DNA of 64,000 nucleotides from Streptomyces sp. SID12501 (GTDB taxonomy: Bacteria > Actinomycetota > Actinomycetes > Streptomycetales > Streptomycetaceae). The position numbers and the translations under genes are program-made. Under the pieces are notes generated by a model. It was given only the letters and a program-made list of their open reading frames with translations, searched no databases and was not told where the DNA came from. Position 1 is the stretch's first letter. Each line of letters starts with the position of its first letter. Shown piece by piece: positions 10,017 through 17,543 of the stretch. The stretch is from assembly GCF_010550245.1 (NCBI RefSeq), contig NZ_JAAGLU010000028.1:1-64000 (forward strand). Direction: 5' to 3'.

Positions 10017-11047
10017 CGGGCGCTGCTCAGGATCGCGTCCCACATGACCTCGCCGGCGATGGAGCCGAGCCCCACGGAGTTCAGCGCGTGGGCGCCGATC
10101 CGGGAGGGCGTGGTCGGCAGGTCGACCTCGTCGGTGGTGAGGGTGAACAGGGTGTCGCCGTCGAGGCTGGTGTGGAAGGGCTGGATACCCCGGTGCATGG
10201 ATCCGTGCACCTGCCTGCCGAACTGTTCGAGCGCCCGGTCGTCGAGCCGTACGTTGGTGACCAGCACCGAGATCGTGGTGTTGCCCTGCATGGTGATGGG
10301 GCCGTCGCCCGCGAACGCCGCCTCGTAGTCGAGGTGCGGCAAGCGGCGTGTACCGGTGGCGGGGTCGTGGTTGCCGCGTACGACCGTGCCGTCGCGGTCC
10401 ACGATGACGCCGACCGCGTTGACCACCGTGGCGGCGAGGATCTTGATGTCTCCGATCTGGCGGAAGGCGGCGCCCTGTCCGGAGAACTCGCAGCGCGTCC
10501 AGTCGATCTTGCCGACGGAGGCGCTGATCCCGGCGCCGGCCCGGCCGACGGGGAAGCGGCCCGGTACGGCCGTGCGGAGCGCCGCCCGGCCGAGGGCGGC
10601 GTCGGGGACGACCGCGTTGTCGCGCGTGGCGAAGTCGTAGATGATCGCACCCGACACGCACTTCAGGTCGTTCCAGCCGACCCGGTTGTCCACCCGGGCC
10701 CGCAGCTCGTCCGCGACCCCGGCGCAGGCGCCGAGCCCGTACAGCGAGCCGCCCGACAGACAGATGGCGTGGGCGAACTGCTTGTCGCCGTACGACAGTC
10801 CGATGGCGCCGCCGCGCTCGTCGATGAACATCCGGGCCCCGGCCGGGACATGGACGACGGTGGTGCCGGTGGGACCCTCGGCGTACTCGGCGGTGCCGAC
10901 CTCCACGCCGGGGAAGTCGAACTCGACCGTGTCCCGGCCAGGGCTGGGCTGCGGGGTGAGGTCGAAGTCGTCGTTGGTTGTCGCCGGGCCGAAGGACTGG
11001 GCCGGGATGGCTCGGGCGGGGTTTCCCGCACGGTCGGTCACGGTCAT
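10013..11047 (-). CDS. P1-family peptidase (DmpA/NylC type)
   Basis: A 344-residue Ntn hydrolase of the P1 family (L-aminopeptidase DmpA, beta-peptidyl aminopeptidases, nylon-oligomer hydrolase NylC). These enzymes cleave themselves before a Ser or Thr that becomes the nucleophile. The expected junction is visible as GNTTIS, with Asn256-Thr257, as in NylC. Other family features are the Gly-rich LSGGSLYGLGA and GRAGAGISASVGK. It overlaps its neighbours by 4 bp on both sides, so it belongs to the importer operon. It likely frees an amino acid or amine from an imported amide. Confidence 0.87.
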   Translation of the reverse strand: MTVTDRAGNPARAIPAQSFGPATTNDDFDLTPQPSPGRDTVEFDFPGVEVGTAEYAEGPTGTTVVHVPAGARMFIDERGGAIGLSYGDKQFAHAICLSGGSLYGLGACAGVADELRARVDNRVGWNDLKCVSGAIIYDFATRDNAVVPDAALGRAALRTAVPGRFPVGRAGAGISASVGKIDWTRCEFSGQGAAFRQIGDIKILAATVVNAVGVIVDRDGTVVRGNHDPATGTRRLPHLDYEAAFAGDGPITMQGNTTISVLVTNVRLDDRALEQFGRQVHGSMHRGIQPFHTSLDGDTLFTLTTDEVDLPTTPSRIGAHALNSVGLGSIAGEVMWDAILSSAR

Positions 11048-11793
11048 AGCGTCTCCAGGAGCTGTCGTGAGTACGGGTGCTGCGGAGTGGTGTAGAAGCG
11101 GTGGGCGTCGGCGAGTTCGACGATCGCGCCGGCCCGCATCACCGCCACGCGGTGGGCGAGGTAGCGCACCGCGGCGAGGTCGTGCGAGATGAACAGGGCG
11201 CCGAAGCCCTGCTCGCTCTGCAGGTCGTGGACGAGGTTGAGGATCTGCGCCTGTACGGAGACGTCCAGCGCGCTGACCGCCTCGTCGAAGACGATGAACC
11301 TGGGGTGGGTGATCAGGGCGCGGGCGATCGCCACGCGCTGGCGCTGACCGCCGGAGAGTTCGTGCGGGAGCCGTTCGGCGAAGGACGCGGGCAGTCCGAC
11401 CCGGTCGAGGATGCGCAGGGCGGCTGGGCGGTGGGTACGCAGTCGGCCGCCCTCGACGGCGGCGAGTGGTTCGGCCACCGAATCGGCCACGGTGAGGCGG
11501 GGGTTGAGGGACCAGTGGGGGTTCTGCAGGACCGCCTGGATGGCTCCGGCGCGGGTACGCCGGCCGCCGTGCGGGGCGCCGAGGAACCGGACGGTGCCGG
11601 AGGTGGGCCGGCGCAGGCCGAGAGCGACCGCGCCGGTGGTGGTCTTGCCCGAGCCGGATTCGCCGACCAGGCCGAGGGTCTCGCCCGCGGCGATGCGGAA
11701 GGTGACGCCGTCCATGGCGGTGACGGTGTGGCGTCGGCCGGACCTGAAGACGACACCGACGTCGGCGAGTTCGAGCACGGGTTCGCTGCTCAT
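11044..11793 (-). CDS. peptide ABC transporter ATPase, OppF type
   Basis: A 249-residue ATP-binding subunit. The Walker A motif GESGSGKT is at residues 44-51, with the signature LSGGQRQR, Walker B FIVFDEA and switch-His region ISHD. The end (PQHPYSRQLLETL) is typical of OppF/DppF subunits. Start ATG 11793 overlaps the stop of the OppD-type gene. It pairs with that ATPase to drive the importer. Confidence 0.92.
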   Translation of the reverse strand: MSSEPVLELADVGVVFRSGRRHTVTAMDGVTFRIAAGETLGLVGESGSGKTTTGAVALGLRRPTSGTVRFLGAPHGGRRTRAGAIQAVLQNPHWSLNPRLTVADSVAEPLAAVEGGRLRTHRPAALRILDRVGLPASFAERLPHELSGGQRQRVAIARALITHPRFIVFDEAVSALDVSVQAQILNLVHDLQSEQGFGALFISHDLAAVRYLAHRVAVMRAGAIVELADAHRFYTTPQHPYSRQLLETL

Positions 11794-12824
11794 CGGACCT
11801 CCTCCTGTCCGCCCGGTACGGGCCCGTTCGGTACCGGCCTGTTCGGTACGGGCCTGTTCGGTACGGGTACGGGTTTCTCGCCCGGGTGATGGCACAGCAC
11901 CGTCCGTCCAGCGACCGTGCGGGGCATAGGGCGGGTCGTGGCGCAGGTGTCGTCCGCCGAGGTGCAGCGCGGGGAGAAGACGCAGCCGGGCGTGTCCTCG
12001 GTGAGGACGGGTGGGATGCCGCCGATGGTGAGCAGCCGGGTGCCGTCCTTGGCGCGGGCGGGGTCGGCGGCCGACAGGGCGGCGGTGTAGGGGTGTTGGG
12101 GGGCGGTCAGGACGTCTGCGGTGGCGCCGTCCTCGACGACCCGGCCGCCGTACATGACCGCGATGCGTTCGCACCAGCGGGCGACGCCGCTCAGGTCGTG
12201 GCTGAGCCACAGCACGGTGGTGCCGTGTTCGGCGGCGAGGGTGAACAGCAGCCGCAGGACCTCCTCGCGGACCTGGCTGTCGAGCGCGGCGGTGGGCTCG
12301 TCGGCGATCAGCAGGGCCGGCCTTCGGGCCATGGCCATCGCCACGACGACGCGCTGGGCCATCCCGCCGGAGATCTCGTGCGGGTAGAGCCGCAGTACGC
12401 GTTCGGGGTCGCGGATCAGGACACGTTCCAGCAGCGCGACCAGGTCGGCCTGCGTGTCCCGCAGGGCCAGCCGGAGCTGTCGGCCGATGCGCAGCGTCGG
12501 GTCGAGAGCGCCGACGGGGTCCTGCGGCACGAAGGCCAGCCGTTCGCGGCGGAGCCGGGCGATCCGGTCCGGCGGGAGGTCGAGGACGGACTCGCCGTCG
12601 ATCAGGACCCGGCCGCGCGGGTACGTGGTGGCCTTGGGCAGCAGGCGTCCGGTGAGCAGTCCGAGGGTGGACTTGCCGGAGCCGGACTCGCCGACGATGC
12701 CGACCCGCTCGCCGCGTCCGACGGTCAGGCCGACCCCGTCGAGGGCGCGGACGACGCGGGAACCCGTGCGGTACTCGGCGACGACGTCGTCGATCACGAG
12801 CAGCGGTGTGGTCTCGGTGGTCAT
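11790..12824 (-). CDS. peptide ABC transporter ATPase, OppD type
   Basis: A 344-residue ATP-binding subunit with Walker A GESGSGKS at 45-52, signature ISGGMAQR, Walker B LLIADEP and LSHDLSG. The C-terminal extension with CVFSPRC and a following Cys is characteristic of OppD/DppD. The very end holds a repeated Pro-Val-Pro-Asn-Arg tract encoded by a 15-bp tandem repeat. Overlaps the permease gene before it and the ATPase gene after it by 4 bp each. Confidence 0.92.
   Translation of the reverse strand: MTTETTPLLVIDDVVAEYRTGSRVVRALDGVGLTVGRGERVGIVGESGSGKSTLGLLTGRLLPKATTYPRGRVLIDGESVLDLPPDRIARLRRERLAFVPQDPVGALDPTLRIGRQLRLALRDTQADLVALLERVLIRDPERVLRLYPHEISGGMAQRVVVAMAMARRPALLIADEPTAALDSQVREEVLRLLFTLAAEHGTTVLWLSHDLSGVARWCERIAVMYGGRVVEDGATADVLTAPQHPYTAALSAADPARAKDGTRLLTIGGIPPVLTEDTPGCVFSPRCTSADDTCATTRPMPRTVAGRTVLCHHPGEKPVPVPNRPVPNRPVPNGPVPGGQEEVR
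11811..11870. repeat. 15-bp tandem repeat inside OppD-type gene
   Basis: GTTCGGTAC recurs at 11826, 11841 and 11856 with a 15-bp period, with a degenerate copy on the left side. It encodes the Pro-Val-Pro-Asn-Arg/Gly repeats at the C-terminus of the ATPase, so copy-number change would keep the frame. Confidence 0.75.
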
Positions 12825-13708
12825 ACCAGGGACCTCGTCTCCTGGGGTTCGAAGCGGTCGCGCAGGCTGTCCCCGATGAGGTTGATCGCCATGATCGCGG
12901 CGACCAGGACGACGCCGGGGGCGACGATCAGCCAGGGGGCACCGACCATGTAGAGGCCGCCCTCCTGGATCAGCAGTCCCAGGGAGGCGTCCGGCAGCTG
13001 GACGCCGTAGCCGAGGAAACTCAGCCCGCCCTCGACGAGGATGCCGACGGACAGGGCGTAGGTGCCCTGGACGGCGACGGTGCCGGCGACGTTGGGCAGG
13101 ATGTGCCGGAGCATGATCGTCGGGGCGCGGACGCCGCTGATCCTGGCGGCGGTGACGAACTCACGGCGGGCTACCGCGCGGGCGGCGGTGCCGACCATGC
13201 GGGTCATCAGCGGGACGGTCACCAGGACGATCGCGGCCAGTGCCGCCGTACGGCCGGGGCCGAGGACCGCGGCGACCAGGACGGCCAGCACGATGGCGGG
13301 GAAGGAGTAGAGGACGTCCCCGATCCGCAGGATCAGTTCGGCGGTCTTCCCGCCCCGGTAGCCGGCGATCACGCCCAGCGCGGTGCTGATGAGCGCGGTG
13401 CAGGCGACGGCCAGGCAGGACAGCAGGAGGGTGGTGCCGATGCCCTGGAGGAGGCGGGGCAGCAGCGAGCGGCCGAGGTTGTCGGTGCCCAGCGGCCAGC
13501 CGGCTCCCGGCGGCGTGAGCCTGGGGCCCACGATGGCGTCGGGCTGCCCGCCGACTCCGACGAGCCGGCCCGCCAGGGTGACAAGGAGCAGGATGCCGAG
13601 CAACCGCACGGCAGCGCGGAACAGTCCGTCGTACGAGCGCATGGCCAGCGCGCGGCGGAGGCGCGCCGCTGTGGCTCTTGCATCCCGCACGTCTTTCATG
13701 TCCCTCAT
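12821..13708 (-). CDS. peptide ABC transporter permease, OppC type
   Basis: A 295-residue membrane subunit. An N-terminal segment (LLGILLLVTLAGRLVG) is followed by the BPD_transp_1 domain with several more hydrophobic helices. The ATPase-contact EAA-like loop is visible as AARISGVRAPTIMLRHILPN. The phrase PLGTDNLGRSLLPRLL near the start is typical of OppC/DppC. Overlaps the OppB-type gene by 4 bp. Confidence 0.92.
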   Translation of the reverse strand: MRDMKDVRDARATAARLRRALAMRSYDGLFRAAVRLLGILLLVTLAGRLVGVGGQPDAIVGPRLTPPGAGWPLGTDNLGRSLLPRLLQGIGTTLLLSCLAVACTALISTALGVIAGYRGGKTAELILRIGDVLYSFPAIVLAVLVAAVLGPGRTAALAAIVLVTVPLMTRMVGTAARAVARREFVTAARISGVRAPTIMLRHILPNVAGTVAVQGTYALSVGILVEGGLSFLGYGVQLPDASLGLLIQEGGLYMVGAPWLIVAPGVVLVAAIMAINLIGDSLRDRFEPQETRSLV

Positions 13709-14676
13709 GCCCCGGCCCTCTTCCCGGCCGTGCCGATCCTCGGGTCGATCAGTCCGCTGACCAGGTCGACCAGCAGGTTCGTCGTGATGAAGACGGCCGC
13801 CGCGAGCAGCACTCCGGCCTGGACGACCGCGTAGTCGCGGCGGTCGAGGCCGTCCACGAGGTACGAGCCGAGGCCGGGGACGTTGAAGAGGCGCTCGACG
13901 ATGACCGTGCCGCCCAGGAGGTAGGCGCTGAGGGTGGCCACCAGGGTGAGGACGGGGACCGCCGCGTTGCGCAGGACGTGGTGGCGCACGATGGATCCCT
14001 TCGGTTCGCCGCGGGCGACGGCGGCGGCGATGTGCGGTTCGACGAGCACGCCGAGGACCGCGTCACGGGTGGTGCGGGCAGTGGCCGCGACGCAGAACAC
14101 GGCGAGGACGCAGGCGGGCAGGAACAGGGAGCCGACGGAGCCGAGCGGGTCCCGCGACCAGGGCACGTAGGTGCCGACGGTCAGGCCGAGGCTGTAGCGG
14201 GTGAACAGGAACACCACCAGGCTGCCGAGCACGAACTCCGGCAGGCTCATACCGAAGGCGCTGACCAGTCGGCCCGGCACTCCCCCGCGCCCGCCGCCCT
14301 CGCGCGTGCCGGTGTACACGCCGAGCGGGATGCCGATGAGGACGGTGAGCGCGAGGGCGAGTGCGGTGAGGGTGACGGTGACCGGCAGTCGCTCGCCGAA
14401 CTCGGTGGCGACCGGGGTCCCGGCGGCCAGGGAGGTGCCGAAGTCCCCTTGTACGGCGTTGCGCAGCCAGTACAGGTACTGCTCCACCACCGGCCGGTCG
14501 AGTCCGAAGCGGGCTGCTGCGGCGGCCTTCTCCGACCGGGTGGCGAGCGGTCCGAGCACCAGGTCGGTGTAGCTGCCGGGCATCGCGCGGACCGCCGCGA
14601 AGATCAGCACCGAGACGCCGAGGAGGGTGAGTACGGCGGCGGCGGTCCGGCCGAGGAGCCGGCGGATGTGGTCCAT
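13705..14676 (-). CDS. peptide ABC transporter permease, OppB type
   Basis: A 323-residue permease with a first helix near residues 10-30 (AAAVLTLLGVSVLIFAAVRA), the usual periplasm-side linker and a BPD_transp_1 domain. The EAA-like loop is ARGEPKGSIVRHHVLRNAAV. It starts 6 bases after the binding-protein gene and overlaps OppC. With the neighbouring genes it makes a complete five-subunit importer. Confidence 0.92.
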   Translation of the reverse strand: MDHIRRLLGRTAAAVLTLLGVSVLIFAAVRAMPGSYTDLVLGPLATRSEKAAAAARFGLDRPVVEQYLYWLRNAVQGDFGTSLAAGTPVATEFGERLPVTVTLTALALALTVLIGIPLGVYTGTREGGGRGGVPGRLVSAFGMSLPEFVLGSLVVFLFTRYSLGLTVGTYVPWSRDPLGSVGSLFLPACVLAVFCVAATARTTRDAVLGVLVEPHIAAAVARGEPKGSIVRHHVLRNAAVPVLTLVATLSAYLLGGTVIVERLFNVPGLGSYLVDGLDRRDYAVVQAGVLLAAAVFITTNLLVDLVSGLIDPRIGTAGKRAGA

Positions 14677-14682
14677 GACCGG

Positions 14683-16314
14683 CTACTTCTCGGCCGGGAG
14701 GGTGTACTGGGTGATGTCGCGCAGGAAGTTGCCGTAGCCCTCGGCGGCACGCAGGGTCGGGCTGACCTGGTCGGTGCGGTAGCCGATGACGGAGGGGCGG
14801 GTGACCAGGGGCAGCATCTGGGCGGCGGTGTCGACGCGGGCGCAGAGCTCGGCGAGTGTCTTCGTGCGGGCGGTGCCGTCGGGTTCGCCGGCCGCCTTGT
14901 CGATCAGGGCGTCGAGGGTCTTGTCGTCGTTGAGGAAGGTGCCGGAGAAGCCCGCGAGCACCGGGTTCCACCAGCGGGACACCATGGAGGCGTCCACGTA
15001 TCCGGCGAACCAGCCGATGGCCAGGTCGAAGTCGGGCTTCGCGCCGAACACCTTGGCACCGTAGGTGGTGTCGTCGTACTTCTGGATCTTCACAGTGACG
15101 CCGGCCTTGGCGAGCTGCTGCTGGATCACCTGGGCGATCTGGCCGACGGCGGGCTCGGAGGTGTACACGGTGAGGCGCAGTGTCCCCGCCTTCTTCAGCG
15201 CGGCCGTGGCAGAGGTTTTGGGAGGCGCGGTGGTCGCGGCGGGCAGCTTCGCGGGTGCGCAGGCGCCGGGCAGGACGCTCGGGGTGACACCGGTGGGGAC
15301 CGCCTGGCCGCCGAGGGCGACGGAGGCGATCTCGGTCCGGTTCAGGGCGCTGTTCAGCGCGAACCTGACCTTCTGGTCGGCGAGCGGCGAGTCCGGGTTC
15401 CTGGAGTTCTGGATCAGGTAGTAGAAGTCGCTGTTCGCCTGGCTGACGACCTTCGCGTTCCGGGTACCGGTCAACTGGTCCATGGAATCGATGTTGTTGA
15501 AGTTCACGAGGGCCGCGCTGCCGTTGCGCAGTGCCGCGAGACGGGCCGCTTCCTGCGGCACGATCTCGATCTTCAGATCGTCTACGTGGACTTTCTTCGT
15601 GTCGCGGTAGGCGGTATTGCGGGTGAAGTTCCAGTACTGGTCCTGCTTGTGGTTCTTCACCACGAACGGGCCGGTGCCGAGCATTTCCTTCGCCGGGTCC
15701 AGTGAGCCGTCGCCGATCTCCTTCATGGGCAGGATCGCGGCCGGGGTGTTGGCGAGCGCGGCGAGGAACGGCGTGTAGGCCTTGGTGAGTTCGACGGTCA
15801 CCTGGTCCGCGCCGGTGGCGGTCACGGACTTGACCGGGCCCAGCTGGGCGGCGTAGGCGGCCTTGGACTTCAGCAGGCGCTGGAGGCTGCCGACGACGTC
15901 GGCGGTGGTCAGGGCGCGGCCGTTGGAGAACGTCACGCCCTTGCGGAGGGTGAAGACATAGGTGGTGGCGTCTGGCTGCTTCCAGGAGCTGGCCAGCAGC
16001 GGCTCGATCCCGAACCTGGGATCGACGGTCACCAGGGGTTCGTAGACGAGCGACTCGATCGACCAGGAACGGGCGGTGGCGGCGGTCTGCGGGTCGAGGC
16101 CGCCGGCCTCCACGGAGTCGTAGTCGAGCTGGACGGTGAGCGGGCCGGTGCCCTCGAAGGACGTGTCGGACGCTGTGAGATAGCCGGACTTCGAGGCTTT
16201 CCCGGTATCGGTCGCGTCGGTCGCCGCAGGCGCCGAACACGATGTCAGGGTGGCCGTCAGAGCGACGGAACACCCGACGATGATCGTTGATCTCCGCATT
16301 CCCACTCCTCGCAT
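14683..16314 (-). CDS. peptide ABC transporter substrate-binding lipoprotein (family 5)
   Basis: A 543-residue extracellular binding protein of solute-binding family 5. The signal peptide MRGVGMRRSTIIVGCSVALT ends in a lipobox LTSC with the lipid-modified Cys at residue 26. I chose ATG 16314 because it follows AAGGAGG at a 7-base spacing; ATG 16299 is a second option. It is first of the transporter segment and has its own upstream palindrome (16339-16358), so it probably has its own LacI-controlled promoter. The ligand is likely a peptide or amide, judged from the hydrolases downstream. Confidence 0.9.
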   Translation of the reverse strand: MRGVGMRRSTIIVGCSVALTATLTSCSAPAATDATDTGKASKSGYLTASDTSFEGTGPLTVQLDYDSVEAGGLDPQTAATARSWSIESLVYEPLVTVDPRFGIEPLLASSWKQPDATTYVFTLRKGVTFSNGRALTTADVVGSLQRLLKSKAAYAAQLGPVKSVTATGADQVTVELTKAYTPFLAALANTPAAILPMKEIGDGSLDPAKEMLGTGPFVVKNHKQDQYWNFTRNTAYRDTKKVHVDDLKIEIVPQEAARLAALRNGSAALVNFNNIDSMDQLTGTRNAKVVSQANSDFYYLIQNSRNPDSPLADQKVRFALNSALNRTEIASVALGGQAVPTGVTPSVLPGACAPAKLPAATTAPPKTSATAALKKAGTLRLTVYTSEPAVGQIAQVIQQQLAKAGVTVKIQKYDDTTYGAKVFGAKPDFDLAIGWFAGYVDASMVSRWWNPVLAGFSGTFLNDDKTLDALIDKAAGEPDGTARTKTLAELCARVDTAAQMLPLVTRPSVIGYRTDQVSPTLRAAEGYGNFLRDITQYTLPAEK

Positions 16315-16338
16315 TCCCGATCCTCCTTTTCGGAGAGT

Positions 16339-16358
16339 TTGCCGGATCGTTCCGGCAT
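16339..16358. promoter_or_regulatory. LacI-type operator, imperfect copy
   Basis: TGCCGGATCGTTCCGGCA at 16340-16357 is a palindrome with one mismatched pair. It matches 18 of the 20 bases of the perfect palindrome at 20514-20533. It lies about 25 bases upstream of the binding-protein start and has the central CG typical of LacI-family operators. The adjacent LacI-type regulator is the natural candidate to bind it. Confidence 0.8.
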
Positions 16359-16464
16359 GTGCAGTGAAGTTAGCCTCGACAAATATTCGTGTCAATGAGC
16401 GGAGGAGAAATAAACCCACTTGAAACACAGGCCCTGAACTGCGGTTTCAGCAAGGCACAGGGAA

Positions 16465-16515
16465 TTACCGAACACCCTCCGGGAGTTCGGTAAACGTAAT
16501 TCACATATGAATTAC
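16465..16515 (-). terminator. two tandem hairpins after the LacI-type gene
   Basis: Directly after the regulator's stop codon are two inverted repeats. GTAATTCA and TGAATTAC (16496-16503 and 16508-16515) have a 4-base loop. TTACCGAAC and GTTCGGTAA (16465-16473 and 16485-16493) have an inner CCC/GGG pair. No long U-run follows, so a factor-independent terminator or an mRNA-stability element is a guess. They separate the kinase/regulator segment from the importer segment. Confidence 0.5.
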
Positions 16516-17537
16516 TACGGGCGGGTGGAGGCCCGGACGTTCATCTCGATGGGAAGGGCGCGCACAGTGCCCCGTGGCGTCTCGCCGGACAGGATTTCGC
16601 AGAGCAGTCGGGCGCATTCGGCGCCCATGGCCCGTGGCCGGAGGTCGACGGCGGTGATCGGTGGTTCAGCCGTCCGCATGGAGGAGCTGTCCACGCAGGA
16701 GGCGAGCAGGAGGTCGCTGCCCACCGTGCGTCCGACGGCGCGCAGTTCGGGCAGTACGGCGGCTGCGGCGCCGTCCGCCGCGCACACGATCGCGTCGGTC
16801 TCCGGCGATTTCGCGAGCAGGTCCCGGACCGCGCCCTGCAGCACGTCGGGAGTGGAACCGAACGGTGCCTTGCGGACGAGTTTCGGAACGCCACCCGCGG
16901 CGCACCAGCGGGCGTGGGTCCGCTGCAGCGTGGTGGCCCAGTCGGAGGTGGTGTCGGAGGCGATGAACGCTGGGTGCCGGGCGCCGGCCTCGTACAGGTG
17001 GTCCAGGAGTCCGGTCATCGAGGTCTCGTGGTCCGACCAGATCACCCCGGTCGGCTGCTGGTCCCCGACGTACCGCTCGGCCGTGACGACCGGCAGCCCG
17101 CTGTTCATCAGCTGGTCGACCACCGGGTCCTCGGCCACCGGGTCGCACAGCACGATCCCGTCCACCTGCGGGACCACGCCACGGTGCGGCAGATGCCCGG
17201 AGGACAGCAGGGTGACGTTGAGACCGGCGCGGGCCGCCTGTTCGGCGACGCCGAACACGAACGACATGTAGTACTCGGCGCTGGTCAGGAACTCCGGGAT
17301 GTGCAGGGCGACGGTGTCGGTCACCGAGGTGCGCAGGCTGCGGGCGCTGCGGTTGGGCGCGTATCCCAGTCGCTCGGCCGCCTCCAGCACCGCCCGGCGC
17401 GTCGGGCCCGACACCCTGCCGTGGCCGCGCAGCGCGTCCGACGCCGTGGTCTTGGAGACCGCCGCCTCCCGCGCCACGTCGGCGATGGTCGGCGGGGTGT
17501 CGGGTCCGGGCAGCACGGTCGGAATCCTAGACGACAT
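16515..17537 (-). CDS. LacI-family transcriptional regulator
   Basis: A 340-residue regulator. The N-terminal LacI helix-turn-helix (TIADVAREAAVSKTTASDAL, residues 17-36) is followed by the hinge helix region and a periplasmic-binding-like effector domain. It lies 6 bases after the kinase-aminotransferase gene and before the importer genes. Perfect and near-perfect palindromes in front of both segments suggest that it represses the whole unit, including itself, until an effector derived from the substrate binds. Confidence 0.92.
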   Translation of the reverse strand: MSSRIPTVLPGPDTPPTIADVAREAAVSKTTASDALRGHGRVSGPTRRAVLEAAERLGYAPNRSARSLRTSVTDTVALHIPEFLTSAEYYMSFVFGVAEQAARAGLNVTLLSSGHLPHRGVVPQVDGIVLCDPVAEDPVVDQLMNSGLPVVTAERYVGDQQPTGVIWSDHETSMTGLLDHLYEAGARHPAFIASDTTSDWATTLQRTHARWCAAGGVPKLVRKAPFGSTPDVLQGAVRDLLAKSPETDAIVCAADGAAAAVLPELRAVGRTVGSDLLLASCVDSSSMRTAEPPITAVDLRPRAMGAECARLLCEILSGETPRGTVRALPIEMNVRASTRP

Positions 17538-17543
17538 CGCAGG

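Noticed and set aside
13678..15705. 675-residue plus-strand frame
   Set aside because: Opposite the OppB permease and binding protein; low-complexity Gly/Ala/Asp sequence without family features.
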